A stretch of DNA of 64,000 nucleotides, taken from assembly GCA_900155495.1 (NCBI GenBank), contig FTLJ01000165.1:62001-126000 (forward strand). Direction: 5' to 3'. Each line of letters opens with the position of its first letter. Within the stretch, counting starts at the first letter, position 1. Source of the DNA: Porogramme epimiltina (taxonomy: Eukaryota; Basidiomycota; Agaricomycetes; Polyporales; Polyporaceae). The translations under genes were made by a program, and so were the position numbers. Under the pieces are notes generated by a model. That model did no database searches. It was not told the origin of the DNA and saw nothing but the letters and a program-made list of their open reading frames with translations. Below, piece by piece: positions 27,183 to 39,891 of the stretch.

Positions 27183-29536
27183 CTACTGTGCCGTCTTGAT
27201 CAAATCAGCTGCCTTCTCCGCTATCCCATACACCGTGCTCGACAAGTGCGCGCTGACCTGTAGCGGCATGATCGACGCGTCCACCACCCGCACGTTCGCC
27301 GTGTCGTACACGACCAGGTGCGCGTCAACGACGCCACCCAGTTCGCGCCGCATCATCGCCGCGGTTGCGATTGGGTGCGAAACCGCACCAAAGTTCTGCT
27401 CGATCCACGCGGCCCAGTCGGCGTCAGAGCCGCCCTCACCGTGGTCGGGAACTGTGGCGTTCCCGGGGGTCGTCTCTCCTTTTGGACCAAGGAGGCCGCT
27501 AACGCAAAGAGAAATAGTGAGCCTGGAATCGACGAGTAGTCGGATGAATACCGACCTCATGGGGGGACTGGAAAGAACCCTTCGCGAGAGTCGCGCGGTA
27601 GCCACCTGCACATCAAGATCCCAGTCCACGTTGAAGTAGTTCACGTTAACCGACGGTTGCTGAAATGGGTCACTCGACTGTCGAGAAGTCATGTCAGTGA
27701 CATAGGTTCGGTCTCCAAAACCTGCGTTTGCGCTCACTGCGATTGTGACATTTCCGCGGCTAAACGGAAGAAGCTGCCAAATCACGACCCCGAGGTCACT
27801 AAGAGTGGCTCCTCGTCAACATGGGTATAGAGCTAGGACGTAGCCACATACTCGGGGAAGCCACTGTCGAAGAATATCTCAGCCACAGGAGCTATGATAC
27901 CCCCAAAACTATCAGCATCGCATGGCGCCGGATGTTGAATCCACCTCACCCGAGTCATTGATGATAGTCCCGGCTTGAACTCCATAGATCGTCTCCAAAG
28001 CGTCTGCGGAGAGTGCATTGTGCGCCTGCGACGTGGCCCACATCGTGAGGGACCCCTTGATCTTGGCTATGGACGCATTCGCCCCGTCTCCAAACAATTG
28101 ACGGATGTTCGGGAAGGCGATGGCGTCCGTAGGACCTCGCCCACCAGGGTTGAAGCCGTTCCCTTGTGCGCCGAGGGAGCTGAGTGTCTGCTCTTGGAAG
28201 TTCTTGCCAACGGTCTTCAGATCGATAAGGGGAGTGATTCCAAGGGGCCCGAGGAGGTCGGCGTCCCCGATACCGGATAGCTGAAGAAGTGCGGGAGTCT
28301 GACGAGGACGCGGAAATGTGAGTTGGACGACTGCAACGGTGTACGTTGCTTACATGGATTGAGCCCGCTGCAAGGATGACTTCTTTGCGCGCAAAGGCTG
28401 TCATCCGCTCCCCGGCTCCATCGGAGGTCCCAAACTCGACTCCGGTAGCGACATGAGGTACTGTAGAACCGTTCTTGAAGAGTACCTTCGTAACCTACAA
28501 ATCAACCACGTCACCTCGGGAACATGAGACATTGCAAGGATGGGCCTCACCTGATGTTGCACGAGGAATGTCAAGCCCGTACGCTCATCCTCTACAGGGG
28601 TATAGTAGGCTTCGATCGACGAGGACCGATGGTCGTCCCTATGCCAGTCTATGCTCTGTTTCATACAGAGGACGGCCACAGTTAGCATCACAAGCCCCGT
28701 TAGCATCCATACCACTCACAAGAGGTGTTATAGACACACAGTTTGGTTCGCCACCATTGAGATCCTCGGAGTGCTTGATGCCTGTAAGGTTCACTATCGT
28801 GTCCACGAACGCCGGCATTTGAGGCCCTCCGTACATTGCATCTGGGAAGGTCGCCTGCACAGGTCCACTGAAACCGTGGTACGCTGGAACAGAACCTGCT
28901 CCCTTCGCCTGTTGCTGCGCGTTGGGGGGAGAAAACGTCTCGGCCTACGATGGCCCCCTCATGAGCGCACGCGGAATAACAGCAAGTAGACGTCGATACG
29001 AGCCTTTTTCATATACCCAAAGAGGCTTTCCCAGTTCCATCCTACATCCGCCTCCTCGGGTTCGAGCAGCGCAGACCACGAGTCGTACTGTGCTGCGAGC
29101 CCGCGAGTCCAGGCCGCACCGTTGATCGACGAGCTCCCACCCAGTGTCCTTCCCCTGTATGCGAGAAGCGCGCATCAATCGCGCTGCCCCACCACAAGGA
29201 TCGCACAACGCACCCACGCATGATCTTCCCCTGGTCCGTCGTCCACGCCCAGTCAAGAGGGCCTCCGAACGCGTCGCTGTATCGGTATATGTCGAACACG
29301 TCCGGGTCCGTGCGCGAGTCTGCCCCTACTTCGATGACGAGTATCGCGAGCGACGCGTCCTCCGAGAGGCGCGCGGCAACCGCGGTGCCTGCGGTGCCAC
29401 CACCGACGATGATGTAGTCGAAGGTCTGGCCAGAAGCAACAGTAGAGTCATTGGTGATGCCTGACGCGTGGACGTGGGCGCCAGCGAAGGCTATAATGAG
29501 CCCAGTGGCTAGGATTGAAGATGTGAGAGGGAGCAT
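27183..29536 (-). CDS. Secreted GMC oxidoreductase GMC2 (AA3 aryl-alcohol-oxidase-like)
   Basis: About eleven exons. The signal peptide MLPLTSSILATGLIIAFAGA is followed by HASGITNDST and the FAD-binding motif [19 protein letters not shown]. Exon 2 begins with RTLGGSSSINGAAWTRG, GMC signature 1. Later exons give GPVQATFPDAMYGGPQMPAF, SIDWHRDDHRSSSIEAYYTP, LLQLSGIGDADLL (signature 2) and VGKNFQEQTL. The C terminus AVSHPIATAAMM ... VVDASIMPLQVSAHLSSTV keeps both catalytic His positions. The donor after MKK is GC instead of GT (29003-29002); the other sites are GT-AG. It is closely related to GMC3 and GMC4. Expected to act outside the cell, oxidising alcohols and giving H2O2 to ligninolytic peroxidases (family knowledge). 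No broken frame is seen. Confidence 0.83.
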
Positions 29537-29589
29537 CTAAGGCGGGGATGAGGAAGCCAATCGAGGTGCTCACCCATGCTCGGGATTCA

Positions 29590-29654
29590 GTTAAGTACAT
29601 GGACTTGGGCGCCGGAGAAACCGCATCCCGGTCATCATTCGAGTTGAGTTTGGC
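29590..29654 (-). promoter_or_regulatory. Upstream block of GMC2 shared with GMC3 and GMC4
   Basis: Read on the minus strand: CAAACTCAA ... ATGATGACC ... TCTCCGGCGCCC ... GTACTTAAC, ending about 55 nt before the ATG. The order of words matches the blocks before GMC3 and GMC4. TACTTAA may act as a TATA-like element. Confidence 0.5.
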
Positions 29655-30262
29655 GAGAGACGTCGGGATGAGGAAGCCGAGGGTCCAAAAGGAGGGAGGG
29701 TGCACTTGAGAGGCCCATAATTTGCCATGCAAAGTAAACGTCTCGTCGCTGCCACGCAGTCAGGCTGCAAAGCAGCAGAAGTCATAAGTCGTTAAGTAGG
29801 ATCACTTCTCTCCGGGCCCTCTAGCTTTGGTGGAACTCGAGAGTATGTGATGCACGGCGATGGTAGCCGTCAAGTGACCGATTCTCCCGGATGGAGCTGG
29901 AGCGCATCAGAGAGCTGTCGTATAAGTGGAGCATCACACTTACCTCTGGGTTTGATGCTGGCGCTCTTAAAGGCCGAAACATCTCCTCGAACTCGAGCGC
30001 GGCCGTCGCACTGCGTTAATCACATGCTCCATGTGTGATCATCTGATCTGATCGCTGAAACGACGAGCGAGCCCTTCGGACACTGTGTGAAAGCACGTCA
30101 GCGACACCGGTCGCTGGTACTAGCATTGTCGCTAAAACTAGAGCTTGAAGCAATCAGAGCTACAAAAGCGGAGAAACCAAAACCAAGATTCAGAGTTGCA
30201 TGGAAGGTACATGTTGTACAGGGCAAATGTGATGCCTCCTACGCCTCGTGACGGCACGCCAC
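29655..30262. other. Intergenic interval
   Basis: It lies upstream of GMC2 and downstream of the isomerase gene. No coding frame or repeat is supported. Confidence 0.4.
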
Positions 30263-31477
30263 CTACAGCTTCGGGCCTAGAGGCTTGAAAGTGGCCTTGC
30301 CCTTCTTCTTCGCTGCCTCCACAGCGTCCGGGATATCCTGAAAATGACCTAAGCATGGGATGGATGTGATCGCTACCACGGGCTTACCTGCGTCTGCAAC
30401 ATCGCGCTGTTCCACACCACCGTATACTCCAGGTTCTCCTGCACCCTGACCCACAACACAGGGTCAGCCACCACCCTCCTTCCACAACCAAGACCAAAAA
30501 GCGACGCACGTATGGTCCCTCGCATGGAGCAGGATGCGCTTCGTCCCGAGCACCGCGATGGGCGACTTCTCCGCGATCAGCTTCGCGGTCTCCAGCGCCG
30601 CGGCGACGACCTCGTCCCGGCTGCCGGGCACGACGCGCGAGACGAGCCCGCACTTCTCCGCCTCCGCGGCGGAGAAGGGGCGCGCGGTGAACGCGAGCTC
30701 GGAGACGAGGCTCTGGTTGCCCGTCACCTTTGGCACGCGCGCGAGCGTGCCGATGTCGGCGGCGAGGCCGACGTCGACTTCCTATTTCGGAAAGGGTTGT
30801 GAGTGACGTGGTTCGGAGGGAGGGATAGAGGGGGAGAGGGGCTTACTTTGATGGAGAACATCGCGTTGGATGCGGTGTAGCGTATGTCACAGGCGGAGAT
30901 GATGTCAATGGAGAGGCCGATGGCCAGCCCGTGCGTTGCGGCGATGACGGGGTAGGGGCAACGCTCGATGGCGGAGATGGACGACTGGAAGGCTGCAATG
31001 TGCGAGCGTAATTGAACCGCGCGCCTAGAGGGGTCGAGAGTGCTCAGTGCCACAGGGAGAGCGCTGACTAGGAGGAAAGCTGATGAGTTGGTGTTCGAAT
31101 ACAGCCGGAGAAACTGTGGACTCACAGTCGATCCCAGCAGAGAAGAGCTTGGGGAGAGCTGAGGCGAGGACAATGGCGCGCACAGATGGTTCATCGGCGA
31201 ACTTGTCAAAGATGTTGCCCATCTCAGTCCAGAACCTAGTAAATGCAGCCTTTTGAGCATGAGAAGCAACGTTCGTTACGAGGATCGCTCACGGCTCATG
31301 GAAAGCGTTGACAGGGTTGCTAAGGGTAAACGAAGCTTAGCTAGGCCAATTTATACACATGTAGGGCTCGCTGACTTACCGCAAAAACTCGACGAGAGCG
31401 ACATATGGAGAAGGAGATGACACCTTGACCCAAGTACCCGACAGGTGGGCGAGGCTGTTTGAGGGCTGGGCCGCCAT
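30263..31477 (-). CDS. Delta(3,5)-Delta(2,4)-dienoyl-CoA isomerase (ECH1-like), peroxisomal
   Basis: The start is MAAQPSNSLAHLSG; two introns near the start join VALVEFLR-NPVNAFHEP-FWTEMGNIF. The crotonase oxyanion region is LPKLFSAGID, then THGLAIGLSIDIISACDIRY, SIKEVDVGLAADIGTLARVP, GNQSLVSELAFTAR and, at the end, SAMLQTQ-DIPDAV. All three acidic residues used by ECH1 are present: Asp in SIDII, Glu in KEVDV and Asp in LAADIG (positions known for rat ECH1). The C terminus, PLGPKL, fits a variant peroxisomal targeting signal 1. The enzyme shifts double bonds of dienoyl-CoA during beta-oxidation of unsaturated fatty acids. About 300 residues in seven exons with short GT-AG introns. Transcribed divergently from ATG4 across 1.4 kb. 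Confidence 0.9.
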
Positions 31478-32856
31478 ATTGTTCTGGCGACGTGTCAAAC
31501 TTATGAAGCGACCTTTCAACTGAGACGACCCTCACTGTACCGTATTTAGTTGGGGTGTAAGATGGTTGTCGTTCTGGTTCAACCAGTGCGTGGTACAAGC
31601 AACCGTCGTAACTGTGGCATGAATGTACGGTCCCGGCCACTCAAGACACCGACCCCGTCGGCGCCTGTACTGCCAAAAGCAGATGACCTTCGCCAAGCAC
31701 TCTACTGAACGCCATCTGACGTCATAGCACAAAACAGGCGAATCTGGCGACCTGTCGCTGTTGGATGGGCTCAGTGAAAAATGTCCTAATTATACAAACA
31801 AACATGTAAAGGTACACCGGTACCAATGAATTGCCTTCGAGCTTCTCATCCAAAATGATAGTCCAGCGTCCTTCCTACGGACCATGTTTAGAGCCGTATT
31901 GGTGATATCTGATAACTTAGAGTAGAAGTGTCCATACAAAGAGGATAAATTGCTACGGAATAGCTAGACAATTGATTTATGACGTCTACAGCCCATTTGG
32001 CCTTGACTATCTGCTGACGAGGGTCGTACACGAATACAAGTCCGATGACAACGATCGACACCGGCGGGATGCTACCTCGATCGGCGTTGGCCTGAGCCTC
32101 CGGTATGGCCGTGGAGTCGCGAACGCTCTGGCCCGCCTATCTTGGCTCAAAAAAGCGGCTTACGTTGAGCGCTCTCACTGACCCCCTCCGTCGAGACAGA
32201 TGGTCCATTCCGGTGGGTCGCGGTGAACCCCCATAACATCGGCGTTGGCCACCGATATCATCCTCGTGGACTTTAGGGGTGACAGGAATCTCAGAGAGAT
32301 CCCAGCGAGGTTCGACTTCCATGGCCACAGGTCAGGTCACGTCCATGCCTTAAGTTTAATCGAATCAGCTGGGGAAACAAATGGGACGTCATGTTACGAG
32401 AGCGCTCTCACCGATGGCCAAGGTCTTGCGAGGAAGATTGCAACGGCCGCTTCAAGGGCTACATGGAAGAGGTCGGCGGAAGGAGAAGCCTGTGTATCTT
32501 CCATGCGGCAGCGCCCCTCGCTGAGCCCAGAATTCAGCGGAGATCGCGCAGGGAGGCAGCTGACCGCGACGAGCCCAAATCATGCGCGTTAGTGGGCCGC
32601 TTCGCTCGGTGCACGCCGCGTCTCTCCTTTGTATGCCTGGGTGGCAAGCCTGAGGCGCCCTCAGCGGCTAGGACACACAAGACTGCATTTCGCGATTGGT
32701 GCGGGGGTGGAGAGCGAGAGCAGGCGCAAATCCGCGCATTTCGAGCGAAAAGATGAGGAAAAAGGGAGAATTGGCGCCGAACTGCCCGAAACGGTCGCTC
32801 TCGTCGGGGGCGTCCGCGCCAGGTCCGCGCCCAACGTCTCTTTGCCATCGACGACG
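31478..32856. other. Divergent intergenic region, isomerase / ATG4
   Basis: It holds both promoters. Several frames near 32.2-32.9 kb are open because the DNA is GC-rich, but none has a domain. The frame joined to ATG4 upstream of 32857 has Met codons only before a region unlike ATG4. Confidence 0.4.
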
Positions 32857-35800
32857 ATGTCGGGCAAGTCATCGCGCGCATCGCCCTCCCCATCGTCGCC
32901 GACGAGCTCAAGCTCTGGCCCCAAGCTCCCCAAGCTCTTCTCCAAGGCTAACCGCGACCGCTCAAAGTCCATGGTCGACCCCTCCGGCAGCCCTACCCCC
33001 AGTACCTCATCCTCTCCCCCCATTCCCGAAACGCCAAAACACAAGAAGCCCCCCCGCCGCGGCTCCATTTTCAGAGACGTCGCAACTCGCAGAGGCTCCC
33101 AGGACGTCGATCCCGCCGACATATCCCGCGACGGCGACGACACCCCGGACGAGACTCCGGTCATCGTTGAGCCCTCCAGCGTACCCAGACCACGCACTCG
33201 CTCAGAGCGCCCCTTGTCTGATAATTATCCTTCTGTACAGTACTATTCCCCCGGCTCAAACGCCCGCATCAGCGACCTCCCCACCCGCCTTTCGGGCTGG
33301 TTCGCACACACCTTCAGCTCATCCTCCACCGACCTCAGCCTCCCCTCCCTCCTCTCCCAGCAACACCTCTCCGCATCGGTCTCGCCCAAGGGCAAAGGCT
33401 CCGCCATCCTCACTGCTGCGCGGCAGGGCAAGGGTCACCTCGACAAGGCCATGCGGTATCTCCTCGACAGCGACGCGACTCCCGATAAGTGCCCGGAGCC
33501 GATCTGGTTGCTTGGTGTCCAGCATCCGGGATACGAACCACCGCCACCACCTGCCCCGGACATTGTGAGGAGCCCACACAAGCGCAACTCCACGGACTCG
33601 CGCCGCTCATCCAACTTCCGCTCCTCCACTTCCTCCCCGACGATCATCCAGCCCGAATCTCCACTTTCGCAGTCCCAGCCCGCGTCCTCAGGACCCTCCA
33701 AGGATCCATCGAAGAACTGGCCACCCGTCTTCTACTCGGATTTCACCTCGCGGATATGGCTCACGTATCGCTCTCAGTTCTTTCCGATCCGCGACACTAC
33801 CCTCGCCGCGCTCGAGGCTGAGGTATCCGATAGCCCGACTGGACTGCCCAGTAGTCCGCCCACGAAACGATGGAACTGGCCAATAGGTGGAGAGAAGGGA
33901 TGGACTAGCGATGCGGGGTGGGGTTGTATGCTTCGCACGGGTCAGTCGCTGCTGGCGAACGCCCTGTTGCATCTACATTTGGGTCGAGGTGAGTAGCTTG
34001 CTCCTCGCCTCGCCTTCCCCCTTCTCATCTGCCATCTGTCATGCAAGACTGGCGTCGACCTCCCCACCCCGTGTATACCGCCGACTACGCCACCTACGTG
34101 CAAATCATCACTTGGTTCCTCGATACCCCCTCTTCCTTGTGCCCGTTCAGTGTCCACCGGATGGCTCTGGTCGGCAAGGATCTCGGAAAGGATGTAGGAC
34201 AGTGGTTCGGCCCCAGTACCGCCGCCGGTGCGATCAAGTACGTCGTCTTGCCTCCTCGCATTGTTCCCTCTGGGTTGCGCAGTCCGCAACTGCACCCGTA
34301 CTGACTCACTCCCAGGACGTTGGTCCACAAGTTCCCTGAAGCTGGTCTCGGTGTAGCAGTGGCCACGGACAGCACACTCTACGAATCTGATGTATACGCC
34401 GCCTCTCGCTCAGTTGTATATTCGACAAGAACGCATGGACATGCACGTATGGAGTGGGGAGACCGCGCCGTATTAGTGCTCATTGGCATCCGCCTGGGCA
34501 TCGAGGGAGTAAACCCGTTGTATTATAACACTATCAAGGTGAGAATTTCCCTATCATGCATGGCGGCGAGTTTGTAACACGGTGCGCAGACATTGTATAC
34601 CTTCCCACAATCCGTCGGCATCGCAGGCGGTCGCCCATCCTCATCGTATTACTTCGTCGGTTCTCAAGCCGACAACCTATTCTACCTCGATCCCCACCAC
34701 GCGCGCCCCGCTGTCCCCCTCCGACCACCATCAAGCGGGCGTGAACGCCAATCCTCCCCAGACATGTACAGCTCCGACCGGGAGCGCGAGAAGGAGCGAG
34801 GATACCGCACAATGCCCGCCACACACTCACGCGTGCCGACTTCGCCCATGTCAGTACGGTCAAACTCGAGCACCGGATCCGCCTCCTCGTTTTCATACCG
34901 ATCCCCCGTGGTCGCGCCATCCCCACTCCAGCAGCAACTCTCGAGCTCGTCCGCGTCTGACTCATCCCAATCTCATGGACGCTGGCACTCGTCGAGCTTG
35001 CTGCATGAAGATTCGGCGGAGATGGATTCGCGGGAGCTCGGCCTCGGGTTGGACCTCGACCCGATGCAACGCCACTTCGTAACTGCCTACTCACAGGCGG
35101 ACCTCAAGACATTCCATTGCGACCGGGTGCGCAAGATGCCTCTATCCGGATTGGACCCGAGCATGTTGCTTGGCTTCTTGTGTAAGGACGAAGAAGAATG
35201 GTTGAATCTCAAGGATCGGATAACGGAGGTGCGTACCCGTCCTTTGCGCAATCCTGGGTCGTTGCTGAGCGTCGTTCTTCGTTTTGCAGCTCTTCAGGAC
35301 AAACAAGTCTATCTTCTCTCTGGCGAACGAGCCGCCACATTATCCGTCGGACTCGGACGACATGGGCCTCGAATCTATTTCTGAACCCGATATCGACATG
35401 CCTTCTTCCGAGGACGAGGACGAAGACGAGTTTTCTCTCGGCGCGTCTCCTCGTGACTCACCCGAAGGTTCCGGTGTCGCCGGTTCCGTCAAATCTGAAG
35501 TCGATACCGAGGAAGACCCCATAGCGCCGCTCACTCCGAGCGCAGGCAAGCCGTCGTTTGACATCGAGCGTATGAAGCGTTCCACCTCGACAAGTACTCA
35601 AGACTCGCTCAGCTTTGACGACGAGGACGACGACGAAGAGTGGGCGGACCCCCCAGAGTTCTCGAGCGCGCACCTCCCACTCACCGAGGCGGAGGTACAG
35701 CCTACACGCGCAGCAGGCTCCGGACCGCCCGCTATCGCGATGGCGCCCACACGGTCGACAAGCTCCACGACGAGCAAGGGCACATCCGGGTCAGGCAAGA

Positions 35801-36066
35801 CTGCGCGGCGGAAGAAGGGCGGCAGCAGCGGAAGTGGAGGCGCGGCGAACTCGAAGACATCGCGGGCGGCGCCGGAGGCGCAAGTGCAGTACCCCTTCCC
35901 GGCCGCTGCGGACGCGGAGGACGAGGACGAGGAGCCGGTTGGGCCGCCCAAGCAGCCGCAGGGGAAGCGCGTGCCGCAGATGCGGACCGCGAAGGCGCGC
36001 GACGGGGGGCGGACGCAGAGCGGGGGGATTCGGGGCGTGCTTATGGACGATGCGGACGATTTCTGA
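32857..36066 (+). CDS. atg4: Cysteine protease ATG4 (peptidase C54)
   Basis: Five exons (32857-33988, 34048-34237, 34316-34538, 34590-35228, 35290-36066), 986 residues, all GT-AG. After a Ser/Pro-rich N-terminal part, the C54 domain begins near [16 protein letters not shown]. The nucleophile is Cys357 in [20 protein letters not shown]. Then come [44 protein letters not shown] and [19 protein letters not shown], and the Asp/His pair in FYLDPHH completes the triad. A Ser-rich insert of about 100 residues separates this from [22 protein letters not shown] and [10 protein letters not shown]. The tail is long, acidic and low in complexity, ending [13 protein letters not shown]4 trims the C terminus of Atg8 and releases Atg8 from lipid during autophagy. 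The length is about twice that of yeast or human ATG4, because of disordered segments. Start chosen at the first Met after the upstream unrelated frame. Confidence 0.92.
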
Positions 36067-37363
36067 CGGACTTGCCCCAGCCGCCACCAAGCCATTTTGA
36101 CGTGCGTGAGCCTGTGAGCCTGAGCCTTGACCCTATGATGTACGTAGCTTCTTGTTTTTTTCCGTCCTCTACGTCCCCTCTACTCTATCTTGGTGCTTAT
36201 TGTGTACATGTCTACGCAGCTTCCCTCACCCCACCCACCCATATTCTGAATCACACAACCACCCTATCCCCTTGTATATGGGCGTATCGCCGACAACGCA
36301 TATCATGTTTAGCGTCTATATCCTTCGTCTTTCCAATCTCCCATCCGTCACCCTGCTGCGTAGACGTCTGTGACCATCCCATTCGTCTTCGCCCCCGTCC
36401 CCCCTTGTTACTACTCACTATTAGGCCCACGTGATAGGCTCCAGGTTCTAGGTTCTAAGTCTCGACAAGCCTTTTGCCGTGCTTGCGCACGTCTCCTTCT
36501 CTACTTCCGCCGCTCTGTATGTTGTAGCCTCTCTTATCTTCTCTGCATTCCATCTCCGTTTCCGCTTCGTGTGCAAGTGCCCGGATTCCGGAAGAGTGCG
36601 CACGCGAAGGGGTTCCGCGCGTTCATCGAACGAGTGTCGACGGTGCTCCGTGGTTGCCTTGTTCAACGAGACTATCGAATATCCCAGTCAATCCAGAACA
36701 ACCTCCGCCATAGTTCCTAGCTTAAGAGCGGTGTTCGTCGTCGGGAAGGGCGTAGAGGCATGAATAAGTGTTGCCTAGTGAGTTGTTGGAAGAGTGTATT
36801 ATGTAATGCTATTGGCATTCAAACTTTCAAAGCGCCCTCAGCCGGCCACACACTTGCTGTTCTGTATTGCTCGCATTGCTTCGTACACTCGCATATACTC
36901 TACCCCCCCTGGCACTTCTACAACTACAGCCCATCCGACGGTACAACACACCCAGGAGCTCACAAGATGTCATCATCATCACCCTCCGCGGCCGCACACC
37001 ATACAGACTCTGGTGTCTGCTCGGAGGACGTTAGGCACCTTGGCGCGGGAGTCGAGTGGATTTGGACCCAGGAGAATTGGGCAATGTGATCGTAGGGCCC
37101 AACGTGAGTACCGCGCTTCACTTGTACATTGAGCAATCATCTGATACATTCCTGCACAATCTACGGTTGCGTTAGTTTGTCATGGATCTACGAGCTGGCT
37201 CTTCCCGACCCGTGGTTCCGAGAAGGAGACCCACCGAAACGCGTCATTCCACTCCGCCTCCGGTCGTGGGGAACTAGAGTGACGTTATGGCCGCGCCCAC
37301 CCGGCCTACGCAACACGTCGTATTTACAGTATGAACGGCAACATGTCCCCGGCTCCGATATCC
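36067..37363. other. Intergenic interval, ATG4 / GMC3
   Basis: 3' flank of ATG4 with pyrimidine-rich stretches; no supported coding region. Frames around 36.4-37.1 kb have no domain or splice support. Confidence 0.4.
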
Positions 37364-37440
37364 ATCAAACTCAAATGAGATGTCAAAGGAGCGTCCAACG
37401 GTCTCAGGCACCCTTCAAACCGTCCCCCACAGTACTTAAC
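37364..37440 (+). promoter_or_regulatory. Upstream block of GMC3 shared with GMC2 and GMC4
   Basis: ATCAAACTCAAATGAG, then GGTCTCAGGCACCC, ACCGTCCCCCAC and GTACTTAAC, ending about 120 nt before the ATG. The same words in the same order precede GMC4; a looser version precedes GMC2. Confidence 0.6.
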
Positions 37441-37563
37441 AGGGCAAGCCGAGACCAGTGGCCCCCTCGTCGGGTCCTGTCCAACCTCCGATCTCTACCG
37501 GCCCAACCTCCTAGTCAACTTCCCCAGCAAAGCGAAGCGAACTCAGTCCTCTTCCTCCACCAG

Positions 37564-39891
37564 ATGTGGCCCCGCAGACCCTTCCTGTCCGCTCAAGCTG
37601 CGCTCCTCGTTGCTTCTGCAAGCGCCACCGGCATCACGAATGACTCCAGCGTCGCCGTAGGCCAAACCTTCGACTATATCGTCGTGGGCGGTGGCACTGC
37701 AGGCACTGCAGTCGCGGTCCGCCTTGCCGAAGACCCCGCTCTCAAGATCCTTGTCATCGAAGTCGGCGCGGATGCTCGTACGGACCCGGACGTGTTCGAC
37801 ATCTACAGGTTCACGGACGCGTATGGGGGCCCGCTCGACTGGGCTTGGCCGACCGACCAGAATAAGACCATCCATGGGTACGTGAGCTTGCTCCGCGCCA
37901 GCGTCCTTGCGAGCGGCAGCTGACGCTAGTCTACTTGATCGAACAGGGGCAAGACACTCGGAGGTAGTTCATCAATCAATGGCGCAACATGGACGCGTGG
38001 GCTAGCGGCGCAGTACGACGCGTGGTCCACGCTGCTCGAGCCTGAGGAGGCCGTCGTCGGGTGGAACTGGGACAGTCTCTTCGGGTACATGAAGAAGGTC
38101 CGTTTACAGTTCGTTGTTCGCGCCCGCCGCTCGCGCGCTCATCATGTGACCACGACAGGCCGAGACGTTTTCCCCGCCGAACGCGCAGCAGCGCGCAAAG
38201 GGGGCAGGCTCGATCGCAGCATACCACGGGACGCATGGGCCTGTGCAAGCGACGTTCCCGGACGCTATGTTTGGCGGGCCGCAGATGCCGGCGTTCATGG
38301 ACACGGTGATGAATCTTACCGGGATTAAACACCTTGAAGACGTTAACGGTGGAATGCCGAACTGCGTCTCCCTGACGCCGCTTGTGAGTTCTTGTGCCTG
38401 GGCGAGGACGCGCCACCTCTGCTCACATGACACTGTAGAGCATTGATTGGCATAGGGATGACCACCGTTCTTCCTCGATCGAGGCGTATTACACGCCCGT
38501 TGAGGACCAGCACGAGGGGCTCACGTTCCTCATCCAACATCAGGTGCATTCTGTCCTAGTTTTTCTCTCTGACAACCACTAATGTGCGCGTGTCCAGGCA
38601 ACGAAGATTCTCTTCAAGAACGACTCTTCTACTCTCCATGTTGCCACGGGGGTGGAGTTCGGCAGCGCGGATGGTTCCGGCGAGCTCATGACCGCTTTCG
38701 CGCGGAAGGAGGTGATCATCGCTGCAGGTTCAATTAACGTATGTCGAAATCCCCTCCGCATTGCCCCTTTCTGAACTCTCCTGCCAGACTCCTGCACTCT
38801 TGCAGCTCTCTGGGATTGGGGACCCCGATCTTTTGCGCCCTCTCGGTATCACTCCGCTTATCAACCTTAAGACGGTTGGGAAGAACTTCCAAGAACAGAC
38901 GCAGAACATCCTCGCAACACAGGGCAACGGCTTCGACCTTGACGGACTCGGCCCGAGTGACGCAATCGCATTCCCTAACATACACGAACTGTTCGGGGAG
39001 GGCGCGGACGCGTCGATTGCGAAGATTCGCGGATCGGTGAAGACTTGGGCAGCGTCACAGGCGCACAATGCACTCTCCGCGGAGGCACTTGAGGCTATCT
39101 TCGCTATTCAAGCAGACCTCATCGTCAACGATTTGGGTGAGTGGTAAACCTTATCATCAACCATTGTGTACGATTGGAATCTTACGGTCATCAATAGCAC
39201 CTGTAACGGAACTGTTCTTTGACAGTGACCCTTCGGGGTGCGTGGTCTCTCGTAGTCGCACTCGAACGCCAACTGACGGTTGTTCACACGTAGCATCCTC
39301 GCTATCGTCGTATGGCCATTATTGCCCTTTAGTCGTGGAAACGTCACGATTACAGTAAGCACAAGCGGGTTCTTCCGTGGACAGTAAGCTGACTACTTCT
39401 CTTCTCAGTCGAACGATCCGTTCCAGAAACCAGCGGTCAATGTCAACTATTTCGATGTAGACTGGGACCTGGATGTCGAAGTGGCTACTGCGCAGCTCGC
39501 TCGCAAGATCCTGTCAACCCCACCAATGAGGTGAGTATACACGCCTCTCTTTCGCTTCTTCCTTACTCACGCCTTCTCCTTCAGTGACCTCGTCGGCTCC
39601 GGAGGAGAGATTGCGCCAGGGAATGCTACAGTCCCCGACAATGCGACGTATGCGGAATGGGCAACGTGGATCCAAGAATCATTCCTCGCAGTATCGCACC
39701 CGATCTCCTCGGCGGCGATGATGAGGCGCGACCTGGGCGGCGTCGTTGACGCGCACTTGATCGTTTATGACACAGCGAACGTACGGGTGGTGGATGCGTC
39801 TGTCATGCCGACGCAGATCAGCGCGCACTTGTCGAGCACGGTGTATGGAATTGCGGAGAAGGCAGCGGACTTAATTAAGGCGGCCCAGTAG
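37564..39891 (+). CDS. Secreted GMC oxidoreductase GMC3 (AA3 aryl-alcohol-oxidase-like)
   Basis: Multi-exon gene. The signal peptide MWPRRPFLSAQAALLVASAS precedes GITNDSSVAVGQTFDY and the FAD motif IVVGGGTAGTAVAVRLAE. Exon 2 gives GKTLGGSSSINGATWTRG (GMC signature 1) up to FGYMKK, followed by a canonical GT donor. Then GPVQATFPDAMFGGPQMPAF, SIDWHRDDHRSSSIEAYYTP, LLQLSGIGDPDLL (signature 2), VGKNFQEQTQ and LLPFSRGNVTI. The end is AVSHPISSAAMM ... VVDASVMPTQISAHLSSTVYG with both catalytic His positions, stopping at 39889-39891. All pieces stay in frame with the paralogues. Predicted extracellular alcohol oxidase or dehydrogenase feeding H2O2 or redox cycling in plant cell wall decay; substrate unknown. 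Confidence 0.86.

Noticed and set aside
35790..36090. Arg/Ala-rich frames overlapping the ATG4 tail on both strands
   Set aside because: They arise from GC-rich low-complexity DNA; the ATG4 frame is supported by exon joins and domain continuity.
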